Shown here in pieces: positions 41,604 through 50,600 of a stretch of DNA of 64,000 nt (position 1 is the stretch's first letter; each line of letters opens with the position of its first letter). The notes below the pieces were generated by a model. The model saw nothing but the letters and a program-made list of their open reading frames with translations, made no database searches and was not told the origin of the DNA. Position numbers and translations under genes: made by a program. The stretch comes from JAIOTG01 sp964644045 (GTDB lineage Bacteria; Patescibacteriota; Patescibacteriia; Patescibacteriales; JAGXOH01): NCBI GenBank assembly GCA_964644045.1, contig CAZXUK010000004.1, forward strand, positions 3,058 to 67,057, written 5' to 3'.

Positions 41604-42194
41604 TTAGCAGCCGAGAAGACGCCGGATATCTTCGGGGCTACCGGATATCCGACACCCGTTAATAGTCACCGAGATAATCTCGGCGGCTTCCGGCTCGATA
41701 TACTCATCGAAATCCGGTTCCGGTTCGAAGTAGATCACTTCGATCCGGTCGCCGCTCCCAACCAGGCGATCCAGTTCGGCCTCCTCGCCATTGATGCGGA
41801 TAAAATCCACATCGTCGAGATCAATGCCGGCTGCTTCGGCCATGGCCATCTGAGCCTGGACCGGTGTTTCAAGGGCGAATTCCTTGCCGTCGATATAGCA
41901 GGTTATGACGGCATCATTACCCTTGATTTTGGTCAGGATGAGTACAACCTGACCGTCCTCCAACGGGGTGGTATTAATGCTACCGAAGTACCCTTCGGGC
42001 ACCTCCTCCACGTTGGAGAATTTCCGGTTCTGCACCCGGACCTCACGATCTTTGACAAGCTCGGTCCAGCTCTGGCCGGAGGCCAGGGGCTTGGCGGTTT
42101 CTGCGGCCTGTGCCGCATCCAAAACCGTACTCCCCTCGGGGAGCTCCAAAGAACAAATTGCGCCGGGGACCAACATCATTTTGATCGTCATCAT
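41604..42194 (-). CDS. Tandem ubiquitin-like (beta-grasp) protein
   Basis: 196 aa. Repeat 1 (1-94) begins TIKMMLVPGAICSLELPEGSTVLDAAQAA and ends LEDGQVVLILTKIKGN, a MoaD/ThiS-like beta-grasp. Repeat 2 (95-157) reads AVITCYIDGKEFALETPVQAQMAMAEAAG…LVGSGDRIEVIYF, close to Multi_ubiq-type domains. A third partial strand-helix (173-196) ends RRLLGC. No C-terminal Gly-Gly is present, so activation would need processing or a Gly-Cys end. Encoded after the E1-like gene with a 141-nt gap holding two nested hairpins. Probable modifier of the conjugation system. Confidence 0.75.
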   Translation of the reverse strand: MMTIKMMLVPGAICSLELPEGSTVLDAAQAAETAKPLASGQSWTELVKDREVRVQNRKFSNVEEVPEGYFGSINTTPLEDGQVVLILTKIKGNDAVITCYIDGKEFALETPVQAQMAMAEAAGIDLDDVDFIRINGEEAELDRLVGSGDRIEVIYFEPEPDFDEYIEPEAAEIISVTINGCRISGSPEDIRRLLGC

Positions 42195-42335
42195 GGTAAA
42201 ACCTCCTCTTTCTTTTTTGAGTTTTGGCCAGACAATGCCTGACCGATTTGTCTGAGTTTCTTCTTACCTGTCCGGTTTTTAAAACAAAACCGGCAAAATG
42301 ACTTTTTATAACAAAGAACAACAGGTAAGAAAAAA

Positions 42336-43004
42336 TTAACTGCCGATGATCGCGGCCGGCCGACAACAGAGTATCAATTCCCGTTGAATATCCTCGCCAT
42401 TCTGCCACTTGATCACTTTCCAGGCAGCTATACTCGCGATGAACGTGACCGTCGGAGAGATAGCCCTACTTGAACAGGGCGACTCCTCGGCTTCATCATC
42501 GCTATACAAAGTCGCTTCCCAGGCTTTGATGTCGCCCGGGTTAGAAGGACGAATGGTGTAAACCCGGCCATTGTCAATGGCCATCCGGGTCTCCACCATT
42601 AACTCCACCGGGAGCTTGAATTTAATTGCTCCCTGCCAGATGTCCTGACGGACATCCATGGAGTCAACCAGCAAGAAAACTATTCCCTTCAAGCTGGTCT
42701 CGCCAGTAACCGCCGCGTTGTGAGCTGTGGCCTCGATCCCGGTTGACTCCCGGATAATCTCGGCCAGGGCATCCACCTTGGGCCTGCCTACATCTTTCAG
42801 TCGAAAGCACTGGTTGGGCAGGTTGTGGGATTCAACCTCGTCGAAGTCCCAGAGATGGAGGTTTTGAATCCCCATTTTGGCAAGCGTAAGAGCGACCCAA
42901 GATCCGGTAGCGCCGACTCCCACTATGTGAACCTCTTTTTCACCGAACGCATCCGGTGAAAAAAGATCCAGCTGGCGCCAATAATCAGGTGCTGTTACTG
43001 TCAT
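42336..43004 (-). CDS. E1-like (ThiF/MoeB-family) activating enzyme
   Basis: 222 aa from ATG 43004, chosen for its AAAGGAGGTGGTGAT site; the upstream frame belongs to the JAMM gene. Rossmann adenylation fold: GVGATGSW (29-36), WDFDEVESHNLPNQCF, RPKVDAL, LLVDSMDVRQ. Candidate catalytic Cys 177 in EESPCSSRAISPTVTFIAS, the classic crossover position. Ends CCRPAAIIGS. Adenylates the C-terminus of a ubiquitin-like protein and may form a thioester. Starts 1 nt after the JAMM stop. Confidence 0.88.
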   Translation of the reverse strand: MTVTAPDYWRQLDLFSPDAFGEKEVHIVGVGATGSWVALTLAKMGIQNLHLWDFDEVESHNLPNQCFRLKDVGRPKVDALAEIIRESTGIEATAHNAAVTGETSLKGIVFLLVDSMDVRQDIWQGAIKFKLPVELMVETRMAIDNGRVYTIRPSNPGDIKAWEATLYSDDEAEESPCSSRAISPTVTFIASIAAWKVIKWQNGEDIQRELILCCRPAAIIGS

Positions 43005-43005
43005 A

Positions 43006-43791
43006 TCACCACCTCCTTTTTGAAACTTGGCGACCGCCAGATAAACTGAGCGGGTCGCCATAACCGAATCCGAAATCTTCTTCGTCTTCGGTCAAACGAT
43101 CCTGATACCTCTGCACTCCGGCATAGGAGGGTTGAATCTTGGTTACTTTTCCCTCCATCTGCTGACGCCAATATTCACGCTTCTCCTGAGTCACCGGACA
43201 ATGAATTTGCCACGGGACGTCATTCCAGCGAACGCCGTTCTTATAGTCAAAAAACGTGAATTCAGCGCGACCATGCCGGCCGAAGATACCTCGGATGAAG
43301 AAGTCATTGTGCTGAAAAAGCGACATTTGGTCTTCATCCTGAGGAGACGGCGATGTACCGTTGCCGGGGTGCACATGCCCCCAATAGTGCATGCGGGCAC
43401 AAGCGTCACAGCCCTCGTCGGTCATAGCGAGCTCTGTCATGAGCTCGGCTAGACCGTCTTCTGTCAGTTCACAGGTTGCCCCGTGAACCGACTGGGGACA
43501 AAAGTAAATAGCGTCGATGAAATACTGGTTACCACCCAAACAAGTTACGGTTCCGAGGTTACCAATCTCGTCCGATCCGCTTAATTCGGCAATTGCGAGT
43601 TGATCACCATATGCCTCGGGGGTGATAAAAATCCGAGGCTCGGGAGGCGGTGCGATGAGTTGTTGCTTGGTTTGAAACGCATGCGGCCGAAATGGTTCGG
43701 CCGCTGGGGCTTGGGATGTCACCGAAGATACCCTCGTCCCGACTCCTACAGTGACCGGTACTCTTGTACCGGCTTTCTTTTTTTTACCCAT
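43006..43791 (-). CDS. JAMM/JAB (MPN+) deubiquitinase-like metalloprotease
   Basis: 261 aa from ATG 43791 (AAAGGAGG site). A basic, Ala/Pro-rich N-terminus (1-60) precedes the MPN domain. The exact JAMM motif H-x-H-x7-S-x2-D is met by GHVHPGNGTSPSPQDED (His 139, His 141, Ser 149, Asp 152), with Glu 75 as candidate general acid/base. Zinc isopeptidase expected to mature or remove the Ubl. Overlaps the E2-like gene by 8 nt. Confidence 0.9.
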   Translation of the reverse strand: MGKKKKAGTRVPVTVGVGTRVSSVTSQAPAAEPFRPHAFQTKQQLIAPPPEPRIFITPEAYGDQLAIAELSGSDEIGNLGTVTCLGGNQYFIDAIYFCPQSVHGATCELTEDGLAELMTELAMTDEGCDACARMHYWGHVHPGNGTSPSPQDEDQMSLFQHNDFFIRGIFGRHGRAEFTFFDYKNGVRWNDVPWQIHCPVTQEKREYWRQQMEGKVTKIQPSYAGVQRYQDRLTEDEEDFGFGYGDPLSLSGGRQVSKRRW

Positions 43792-45154
43792 CAGTCTCCT
43801 CCTTTCTGGGCCAGGCATCAAAAATACCTCTCCCAGCACTATCATCAAGGTTTACGGTTTTAAGGAATTGCAATCCCAACTGTGCCACCGCCGAATATTC
43901 ATATTCGCCGATAAGCTGAGGCACTATTTCTCCAATATTCCCAAGACAAGGGATTCCCTCACTGCTTACATGAGGATGGTGAATATTATAATTATTATAT
44001 CCACCAGCGCCCTTGCGAGTGATGTTGAAGAAACGGATCCCCCCGTTTGTCCCGGAAGTATATACTTCCATCCGGAACTTTCCGATATCGAAAGTGACAT
44101 CATGTCCGTCCGGCGTAATCTCGATGTTCTCAGTGAACACCTTGATTACTCCATCAGCCACTTGGACGTCCTCAACGCCGGGAACTGCAGTCAAGGAATC
44201 AAACTCGCGGCCATAGCTCTCCAACTGGCCATCTCGGGTCTTTTCCATCTGCTCGAGCTTACGCTCGGCGCCGGAAACTTCCCGTATCTTCCGGGAGAGC
44301 TGTTGCTGGAGCTTTTCTATCTCCGTTTTACCAGAAGAAATCTTATCCCGAGTGCCCTTGACGGTTTTTTCAAACCGCCTGGAACACTCCTGAATATACT
44401 GTTCCCTCGATCTCCTGAGCCGCTCCTCGGCCAACTTACGTTGGCGCTCCGCCTTCTCCTCGGGAGTGGCGGAAATCTCAGTCACCACCTCCTCAAGTAG
44501 TCGACGGAAAATCGACAATTCATCTCGACTTCCGTGATGGCAAATATCGTGGTGGATTAACAAGTTGTTCTCCACCAGCTCTGCCACCGCGTAACCGGTC
44601 TCGGGGTCTACGATCGGAACCCCTTGGCCGGACGGCTGGAAGCCGGCATCCCGGCAACTTACTGGGATTCCCCAAATTTTAGACGGCGCTTGGCCGTCTC
44701 TCTTGGGGAGTATCCCGGACCAAATCCAAATCCAAAATAACCCGTCATTGGCTGGTTCCCGAGATTTCCCGTGGGGAACATCGAGAACTGCGTCTTGCTG
44801 GATGGCAGGTAAAAGAATATCTTCAACCACTTTTTTAAAGTAGTCCGAGGCATTGCTCCTTTCGCTATTGAAGCTCCGCACCTCCACCTCATTCTGAGGT
44901 AGAGGAGAAGAGTAAGAGGAGGAATCCTCTTGCCCTTCTCTCGGCCGTAGCTCAACGCGCACGATTCCCTCTAGAGGGGTCTCGTACTCACCAGCGACGG
45001 CCACACCGAGAGCGGAGAGCGCCGACTGCAGATTGTCTTGATCGACGACCTCGCCGGTTCGGCCGTCGATGTTCAGGTGGCAGGATTCCACCCCCGCAGC
45101 CTGCAACCGTCTTTGTTGTTCTTCAGAGAGAACTAAGAAAAAATTCCTCATCAC
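43784..45154 (-). CDS. E2-like conjugating enzyme with coiled coil
   Basis: 456 aa, first gene of the operon. N-terminal segment of unknown fold (1-120), middle domain with WIWIWSGILP and HHDICHHGSRDEL (120-235), coiled coil (235-310), then a UBC/RWD-like domain: VYTSGTNGGIRFFNIT strands, HPH (393-395) and VSSEGIPC with Cys 403 in the position of the E2 catalytic Cys, as in eukaryotic HPN-x(~8)-C. The fold is inferred from motif order, so E2 function is likely rather than certain. Start ATGATG with GGAAGGAGG site. Confidence 0.78.
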   Translation of the reverse strand: MMRNFFLVLSEEQQRRLQAAGVESCHLNIDGRTGEVVDQDNLQSALSALGVAVAGEYETPLEGIVRVELRPREGQEDSSSYSSPLPQNEVEVRSFNSERSNASDYFKKVVEDILLPAIQQDAVLDVPHGKSREPANDGLFWIWIWSGILPKRDGQAPSKIWGIPVSCRDAGFQPSGQGVPIVDPETGYAVAELVENNLLIHHDICHHGSRDELSIFRRLLEEVVTEISATPEEKAERQRKLAEERLRRSREQYIQECSRRFEKTVKGTRDKISSGKTEIEKLQQQLSRKIREVSGAERKLEQMEKTRDGQLESYGREFDSLTAVPGVEDVQVADGVIKVFTENIEITPDGHDVTFDIGKFRMEVYTSGTNGGIRFFNITRKGAGGYNNYNIHHPHVSSEGIPCLGNIGEIVPQLIGEYEYSAVAQLGLQFLKTVNLDDSAGRGIFDAWPRKEETDG

Positions 45155-45600
45155 TTTTTCCTCCTTCCCCTTGACGCATCATTCGGCACCTTGGGGTGGA
45201 TTTTGCCGAGTTTCACTTTCTTACCATTTCTCCCGCTCGGCTCGGAAAGAAACAGCTTTCAATTCATGCTCAGGCGTCTGAACGGCCTTGACATTCCCCC
45301 GCCCGAGATAGGCGAGGTCGATCCTGAGCTCGTCTATCTCGCGATGGCGGGACGGCCATCCTTATCCCGTTGCGGCACGGGATCACACCTCCGACCCTCG
45401 GCTTGGGCGGCCGCTCAGCGAATCAATCGCCACTGTCGGTCCAGTCCCTCGGGCCCCCGATGCCGGACTCGGCATCATTTTGAAGCTATCTTATCCGCCC
45501 CACCGGGTGAACGGGATAGCTGCTCGCCTTGTTTATTTAGGTCGCGCGAGAACAAACGACCGCTTCTCAATCCCCATTTAGTACCACCTCCTTTTGGTTT
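45155..45600 (-). other. Structured intercistronic leader of the E2-like gene
   Basis: 445 nt, GC-rich, no credible gene. Hairpins ATGCCGA-GT-CCGGCAT-like, CCCGTGC…GCACGGG-like and GAGATAG…CTATCTC on the minus strand. A 14-codon ORF (MGIEKRSFVLARPK, 45533-45577) with AAAAGGAGGTGG ribosome site stands at its beginning, like the 13-codon ORF before the 780-nt segment. It may be a leader peptide. Confidence 0.4.
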
Positions 45601-45630
45601 TTGGGACTTAAAAGTTTCTCCGGCCATTCC

Positions 45631-45678
45631 GGAGCTTCCAAATATTCACGAAAAATCGTAAACATTTGGAAAAGCTCC
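45631..45678 (-). ncRNA. Long hairpin at the start of the inner leader
   Basis: GGAGCTTTTCCAAAT / ATTTGGAAGCTCC with a nested ACGA…TCGT. It begins about 10 nt after the expected start of promoter P2. Confidence 0.5.
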
Positions 45679-45697
45679 GAAAAAAGCCGAAAAATTA

Positions 45698-45726
45698 ATT
45701 TATTTACTAATTTATTCAATTGTCAA
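45698..45726 (-). promoter_or_regulatory. Possible inner promoter P2
   Basis: TTGACA (45721-45726 on the minus strand), 17 nt, ATAAAT (45698-45703). Would start a transcript about 530 nt before the E2-like gene. Confidence 0.5.
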
Positions 45727-45796
45727 AGTTCGATTCTTTTACCCTTACTCAATCCTTTTTCAGGAAAAAAGAATTCAGTTGGAAAAAAGAAATTCT

Positions 45797-46110
45797 GAAA
45801 AGAACATTTCCGGTGGCGAGACGGGTTTAAGATCTCGCGCGCCGGCAGATGTTCTTTCCAAACACCTGTCGATAGAATCGTCTTTCAACGAGCCTAGCCA
45901 CCAAAACCGGTAGTTTAGCTACTATTTACTCGACAACGCCTCCGGTAAGCCGGTTCGTTAACGACTTAGCCGAAAGCTTATCCCGACCTTTCGGTCCGGG
46001 ATTTAAATTCTATCTTACCGCTTTTGCCCTATTAGGCCGGGCAAAAGGGAACGAACCGGAGTGGCCGGCAGATCCTGGAATAAGCCGCAAACATGGTTCG
46101 GCTTATTATT
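45797..46110. ncRNA. Candidate structured RNA with pseudoknot
   Basis: Visible helices: AGAACAT/ATGTTCT (45801-45807 with 45849-45855) with CCGG/CCGG and GCGAGA/TCTCGC nested; TCCCGACC…GGTCCGGGA (45981-46001); CTTTTGCCC/GGGCAAAAG (46021-46047); AATAAGCCG/CGGCTTATT (46079-46107). Interleaved pairs are GATAGAAT (45871) with ATTCTATC (46007) and CCGGTTCGTT (45950) with AACGAACCGG (46050), which together form a pseudoknot. No ORF. Not tmRNA, RNase P or 6S by their conserved motifs. Confidence 0.5.
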
Positions 46111-46240
46111 TTAGTCCAGAAAGTCCGGCAATCACTCTAATTCAATTTGCTTTAGCAATCAGGAAAGAGTAAAAAGCAAGAAGAATTTTTTAGCATTTGA
46201 AGTGGGAAGCGTTTTTTATTATTTTATCTTCCCTTGATTA

Positions 46241-46249
46241 TGCTATAAT
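46241..46249 (+). promoter_or_regulatory. Extended -10 on the plus strand inside the leader
   Basis: TGcTATAAT, without a good -35. It could drive an RNA antisense to the operon leader. Confidence 0.35.
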
Positions 46250-46594
46250 GCTTGTAAACTGAAACCGTCTTCAGGGTCCACCCCGGAGGACAGTAACAGC
46301 CCATTTTCTCTCTCCTCGCTTTTTACTCTCCCGATTGCTATTTTTATTTAAAGAACTATTTTTTGCTCTAGCTTACTTACTAGAGAATGGCCTCCCTTCG
46401 ACCCGACAAGCATAGGGGTCGAAGAGAATTTCACTCTTTAGTAATTTCCGATTACTTATCTTTTGAATTGGATCGGCTTCATCCCTTTGGGATAAATCCG
46501 GCCACTCTAACTCTCCGGACAAGCAATCGAAATTTTATTTAATTTATTTAAGGTGCTTTTTCTGGACAAGCTTGTTTTTTTAGCTTGACATTGC
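46250..46594 (-). other. Proximal part of the operon leader
   Basis: Hairpins TTCGACCC…GGGTCGAA (46397-46423), CTCTAG…CTAGAG (46368-46386), CCGG…CCGG (46498-46516) and ATCCC-aaa-GGGAT (46481-46494). CGAGGAGAGAGA (minus, 46307-46318) is exactly complementary to the minus-strand loop of the 102-bp element. No ORF of note. Confidence 0.4.
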
Positions 46595-46623
46595 ATTGTA
46601 GCACAGCCTGAAAAATTTGTCAA
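46595..46623 (-). promoter_or_regulatory. Main promoter P1 of the ubiquitin-like operon
   Basis: TTGACA - 17 nt - TACAAT. Start expected near 46588, giving a leader of about 1.43 kb. CTTGACA (46584-46590) and TGTCAAG (46618-46624) form an inverted repeat that brackets the -10 region, a candidate operator. Confidence 0.8.
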
Positions 46624-46762
46624 GAGTATATGACTGATTTTCTGTCAAATACTATATAAAATCCTTTATTTACAGTGTTTTATCTTATATTTAATTTTAA
46701 TTTAATTATCAAAATTATATGACAGTATATAAAATAATAATAATATTTAATGTCACTTTTTA

Positions 46763-46791
46763 TTGACCGATTTAACATGATGTGATATACT
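46763..46791 (+). promoter_or_regulatory. Promoter of the TrmB-type regulator gene
   Basis: TTGACC - 17 nt - TATACT, 28 nt before the ATG. The AT-rich space back to P1 contains repeated ATATGAC/TGTCA half-sites (46628-46645, 46717-46755), possible binding sites for the regulator. Confidence 0.8.
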
Positions 46792-46819
46792 GGAAATATA
46801 ACTATTAAACGAGAATATT

Positions 46820-47593
46820 ATGTATAAAGATCTTTTAACCCAAGCCGGCCTAAACAGTAATGAATCCATTGTCTATGAATTTCTCCTGAGAAAAGGAGAA
46901 AATACGGCCGGAGAAATAACTAAAAACACTCCCCTAAAAAGAGGAGTAGTCTATAATGCCTTGGAGAGCTTAAGCAAAAAAGATTTGGTCAACAAAAAAA
47001 CCAAAAACAAAGTTGCCTACTTCAGCCCCGGACACCCGGAGAAGATACGGCACTTTGTAGAAGAAAAAGGTTATGAATTGCAAAAAGCGGAAAGAGAGCT
47101 GGAAGCTAATATGCCCAAACTAATTTCGGATTTTAATTTAATATCCGGAAAACCGGGAGTGCGCATTTACGAGGGAAGGCATGGCCTTGTTAAAGTCTTG
47201 AACGACTCGCTTAACTCTCGCACGGAAATACTTACTTACGCCCAAATCAAGGGAATGGAAAAATACTTGGGCAGGGACAATGACAAATATGTGGCCAAAC
47301 GGAAAGAATTAAACATTAAAAAAAGAGGTATCGTGGCCGACACCCCTTATGCGCGTGAATATTTAAAAGATTATGACCGTTCTGTTACCGAGATCAGATT
47401 GATCGACGGGAAAAAATATCCTATTTTTTTAGAAATGGAAATTTATGACGGCAAAGTTTCTTTTTTAACTTTCTCGGAGAAAAACTTAATCGGAGTAATA
47501 TTGGAAAATGAGGAAATTTACAAAACGCAAAAATCAATTTTTGAACTAAACTGGGCCAATGCCACCTCATTGGAAGATATATATAAAAAATAA
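46820..47593 (+). CDS. TrmB-family transcriptional regulator
   Basis: 257 aa. N-terminal winged HTH (LLTQAGLNSNESIVYEFLLRKGENTAGEITKNTPLKRGVVYNALESLSKKDLV), a coiled linker (85-110), then a PLD-like effector domain typical of TrmB relatives (VRIYEGRHGLVKVLNDSL…EILTYAQIKGMEKYL, ending FELNWANATSLEDIYKK). TrmB proteins are common in archaea and CPR, often sensing sugars. Divergent to the Ubl operon, so it is the natural candidate regulator of P1. Confidence 0.88.
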   Translation: MYKDLLTQAGLNSNESIVYEFLLRKGENTAGEITKNTPLKRGVVYNALESLSKKDLVNKKTKNKVAYFSPGHPEKIRHFVEEKGYELQKAERELEANMPKLISDFNLISGKPGVRIYEGRHGLVKVLNDSLNSRTEILTYAQIKGMEKYLGRDNDKYVAKRKELNIKKRGIVADTPYAREYLKDYDRSVTEIRLIDGKKYPIFLEMEIYDGKVSFLTFSEKNLIGVILENEEIYKTQKSIFELNWANATSLEDIYKK

Positions 47594-47635
47594 GGTGGCT
47601 TACCCCTCCCTTTTTTCAACTTAAAACAAATAAAG

Positions 47636-50600
47636 CTAATTCTGAGATTTCATATCCCCCTCCACCGGCTTTACGATATTATTCTGCACAAAACGAACAA
47701 TCTCCGATATGGTTTTACTTTGCGCTCCTTCTTGCTCAAATCTTTTTTTCGCCTCTTCCTTGTCTTTTGAAGTGGCTATATAATAATTAACCAGTAGTGG
47801 CTTCAAAACTTTGTCATAGTATTCTCGTTGTTTTTTTTCGTCTAAAACCAACAGCTTGGAAGCGGCCAAAGGGGAAGTGGAGGCGATAACCTGGTTGGCT
47901 TCAATGGGCAACTCTTCTTCACTCTCTCCTTTATAGGTGCTATAGAACTCTCGAAAAGCGGTATATCCGGGGCTTTTCTCGTCTTGCATTTCAAAACTCA
48001 TTCCCGTAACCTGTTTAGGATAATAAAATTCCGGGAGTTCCAAATTCCTAAACCAATCTTCTTTTTTTACAGATTCCCCGAACCCGCGCCATTTATTAAT
48101 AACATGTTTAGCTTCCGTACCCCTTTTGAGTAATCCTAAATTATTTATATTTTTATTTATCGGTTTTACACTCTCTTCCTCTTCCTGATACTGACTTGCT
48201 ACAGAGGTCATCTGACCTCGCAAATTTGTGGCTTTTATTTTTAGTTCTTTGGACTTATCTTTACTTGATTTATCTTTTTGATTTTTTAGATTACGGGCTC
48301 TTTCCTCGGTGCCGAATATATCTGCCGCCAGATGATAAGTTCTAGGATAATTCTCATAATAGCTTAGATACAAACTTAATTCGGTTAAAGATCTGTCCGA
48401 CTCCAACTCTTTTAAAATTTTACCTATTTTCTTTTGGGGAACACCTCTTTGTTCCAAGTATTCTCGACGAGAATCTTTAAGCTCTTCCATTCTATCTTTT
48501 AATTCTTTATACACAGAAATAATCTTGGCCATAATATCATATCGATACTCTTTTTCATGGCTTATTTTCAAGTCTTTCCTGGCCATTATAAAAGCGATTT
48601 CCTTCTTGCCGTATTCTTTTAAATTAGCGACTTCTTCTTGACTGGCCTTATTCTTAACACTTTTCTCTACTAAATTATCCAGGGCCTCGGAAATAATTTC
48701 GCTCCTATCCTCGCCTTTATCCAGCTCTTCTACAAGATTCATAGCTTCCTCAAATTCCGGGCTTTGTTCCAAGCCGGAATAATCGGCAAATTCTATATTA
48801 CCCAAATCAAAATTTTTCTTTATCGAACTGTACCACTTCTCATCTCTCTGTCCGTTGATTTGCGCCTTTTCCCTGGCTTCTTCCCGGTCTAAGCCATACA
48901 AAGACTGATAATTTGACTCTTGTATGGTGTCCACTACCATGAAATCGGCTTTCCTGCCCTGATTCTGGAGCCACATTATATAGGCAAAAGTATCTATAGG
49001 CTTAGCGTGAACCTCACCTTCTTCAGGAAGAAGACTAGAAATACCCACAGGCAAATAAGGTTTTTTGTCACTGTCTGGCAATTCCGACTGATAATTTTCT
49101 ATTTCCTCGATTATCTTTTCCTGAAAATTTTCCGGCAAAGAAGCTGATTCTTGGCCGTAAACCAATTTTTCAAATTTTTCTTCAAAATTCTCTTGATATT
49201 TTAAATATTTTTTAAAATTATCAATTAATCCTTGCACTTTTTCAGATGGTTCTTCTTCTACATAACCCTCCATTTCCTTAATAATATTTCTGATTCTTTG
49301 ACTATCAAAGTGTTTATCTTTTTCTTCCTCTTCAAGCATTTCTTCATATGCATCAAGTGTATCGTAGATAGCTCCGTCATATTTACAATTTTGGGTCCAA
49401 TCAATATATCTTAAATAATCATGAATATCCTGCGTAGATTCACCCTGCTCTATCATCTCCTTCTTAATTTCCTCTTTTTCTTTTTGATTTAAAAAAGAAA
49501 TATAACTATCTTCTATTCTTTTATATTGTTCATTCATTTTTTTTGCCACTTCTTTAAATTGTCTTAATTCTTCACTTCTCTTTTCTTCCCCTTCCTCCAA
49601 ATCTTTTATTAGCCTATCAATAATTTCTTTTTTATCGGCATTATCCTCCTGCAATTCCAATGAAGCATTTTGAAGCAGGCCGACCGCCTTATTCAAAATT
49701 AAATTCTTTAGTTTGTGCGTATCAACTTTTGTATCAAAATAAATCTCTTCGTACATTTTCACCACTTCCTCAACGCTTTCGTCAACATTATCCGTAATCT
49801 CAACAAATTTGGAAAACAATTTTTCAGCCGCTTCGGGCTCATCTTTAAGACTATCGCCTATATTTATAATTTGCTCCCCTGACAATTTACCCGACTCAAG
49901 AGAAAGAAATGATTTGATTCTATGCATTCTTTCGTCTTGATTTTGACTTTGACCAAGAAATTTTTTAACTTTTTCAACTTCATCTGTTGTTTTCGTAGAT
50001 ATATAATTACAAAATTGCAATAATTCTCTTATTTTAAAATTCTTAAAATTAATTTTAAATTCATTCTCGATTTGTTCCCTAAAACTTAATTTTATCATCT
50101 CCGAATAATTATTTATTAAAATAGAATTATTCGCTATCCACTCTTCGTCAAGGCCATTATTAATTAAAACTTGCTTAAGATTCAAATTTTCTGCGGCTCC
50201 ATTTTTATTTGTTGCAAAAAAGGAATCTATATTACCTCTTTCTCCCGCATAGATAACTCCATAATCTTCAAATAACTGGCTATATATACATTCTTCATCC
50301 TCAATATCTTCTAAAGGTTTTATATTTTTATGAAGATCTTCTTCGTCATATTTTTCTCTTCTTAGGGAATTAATACAAAAAAAGCTATAAGGATAAAAAT
50401 CTATTTCCTGCTCATCATATAAAGTATTAAAAAATAAACAATTTATTTGATTTTCGTTCATTTTTTTAATTTGTGAAGAAGAATATATATTCTCAAAATA
50501 TCCAGCCAATATATTTCTTTTTGTATTTAAATCCAAACTGTTAAGCGCTCCTTCGTCCATCAAGTTTTCTATTACTTTGTTTGAAAAATAAATATCGCAT

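Noticed and set aside
41604..45154. PRTRC plasmid cassette
   Set aside because: E1, E2-like, JAMM and Ubl fit in general, but no ParB-related gene or other PRTRC proteins are present and the Ubl lacks the short single-domain form.
45191..45661. Plus-strand 156-codon ORF in the GC-rich leader
   Set aside because: No ribosome site, biased Ser/Pro/Arg composition typical of shadow frames, and it lies antisense to the operon leader.
45797..46110. tmRNA, RNase P RNA, 6S RNA or group I/II intron in the operon leader
   Set aside because: Checked for the tmRNA tag/3' end, the RNase P GAGGAAAGTCCG core and P4 consensus, 6S bubble symmetry, and the group II domain V; none present.
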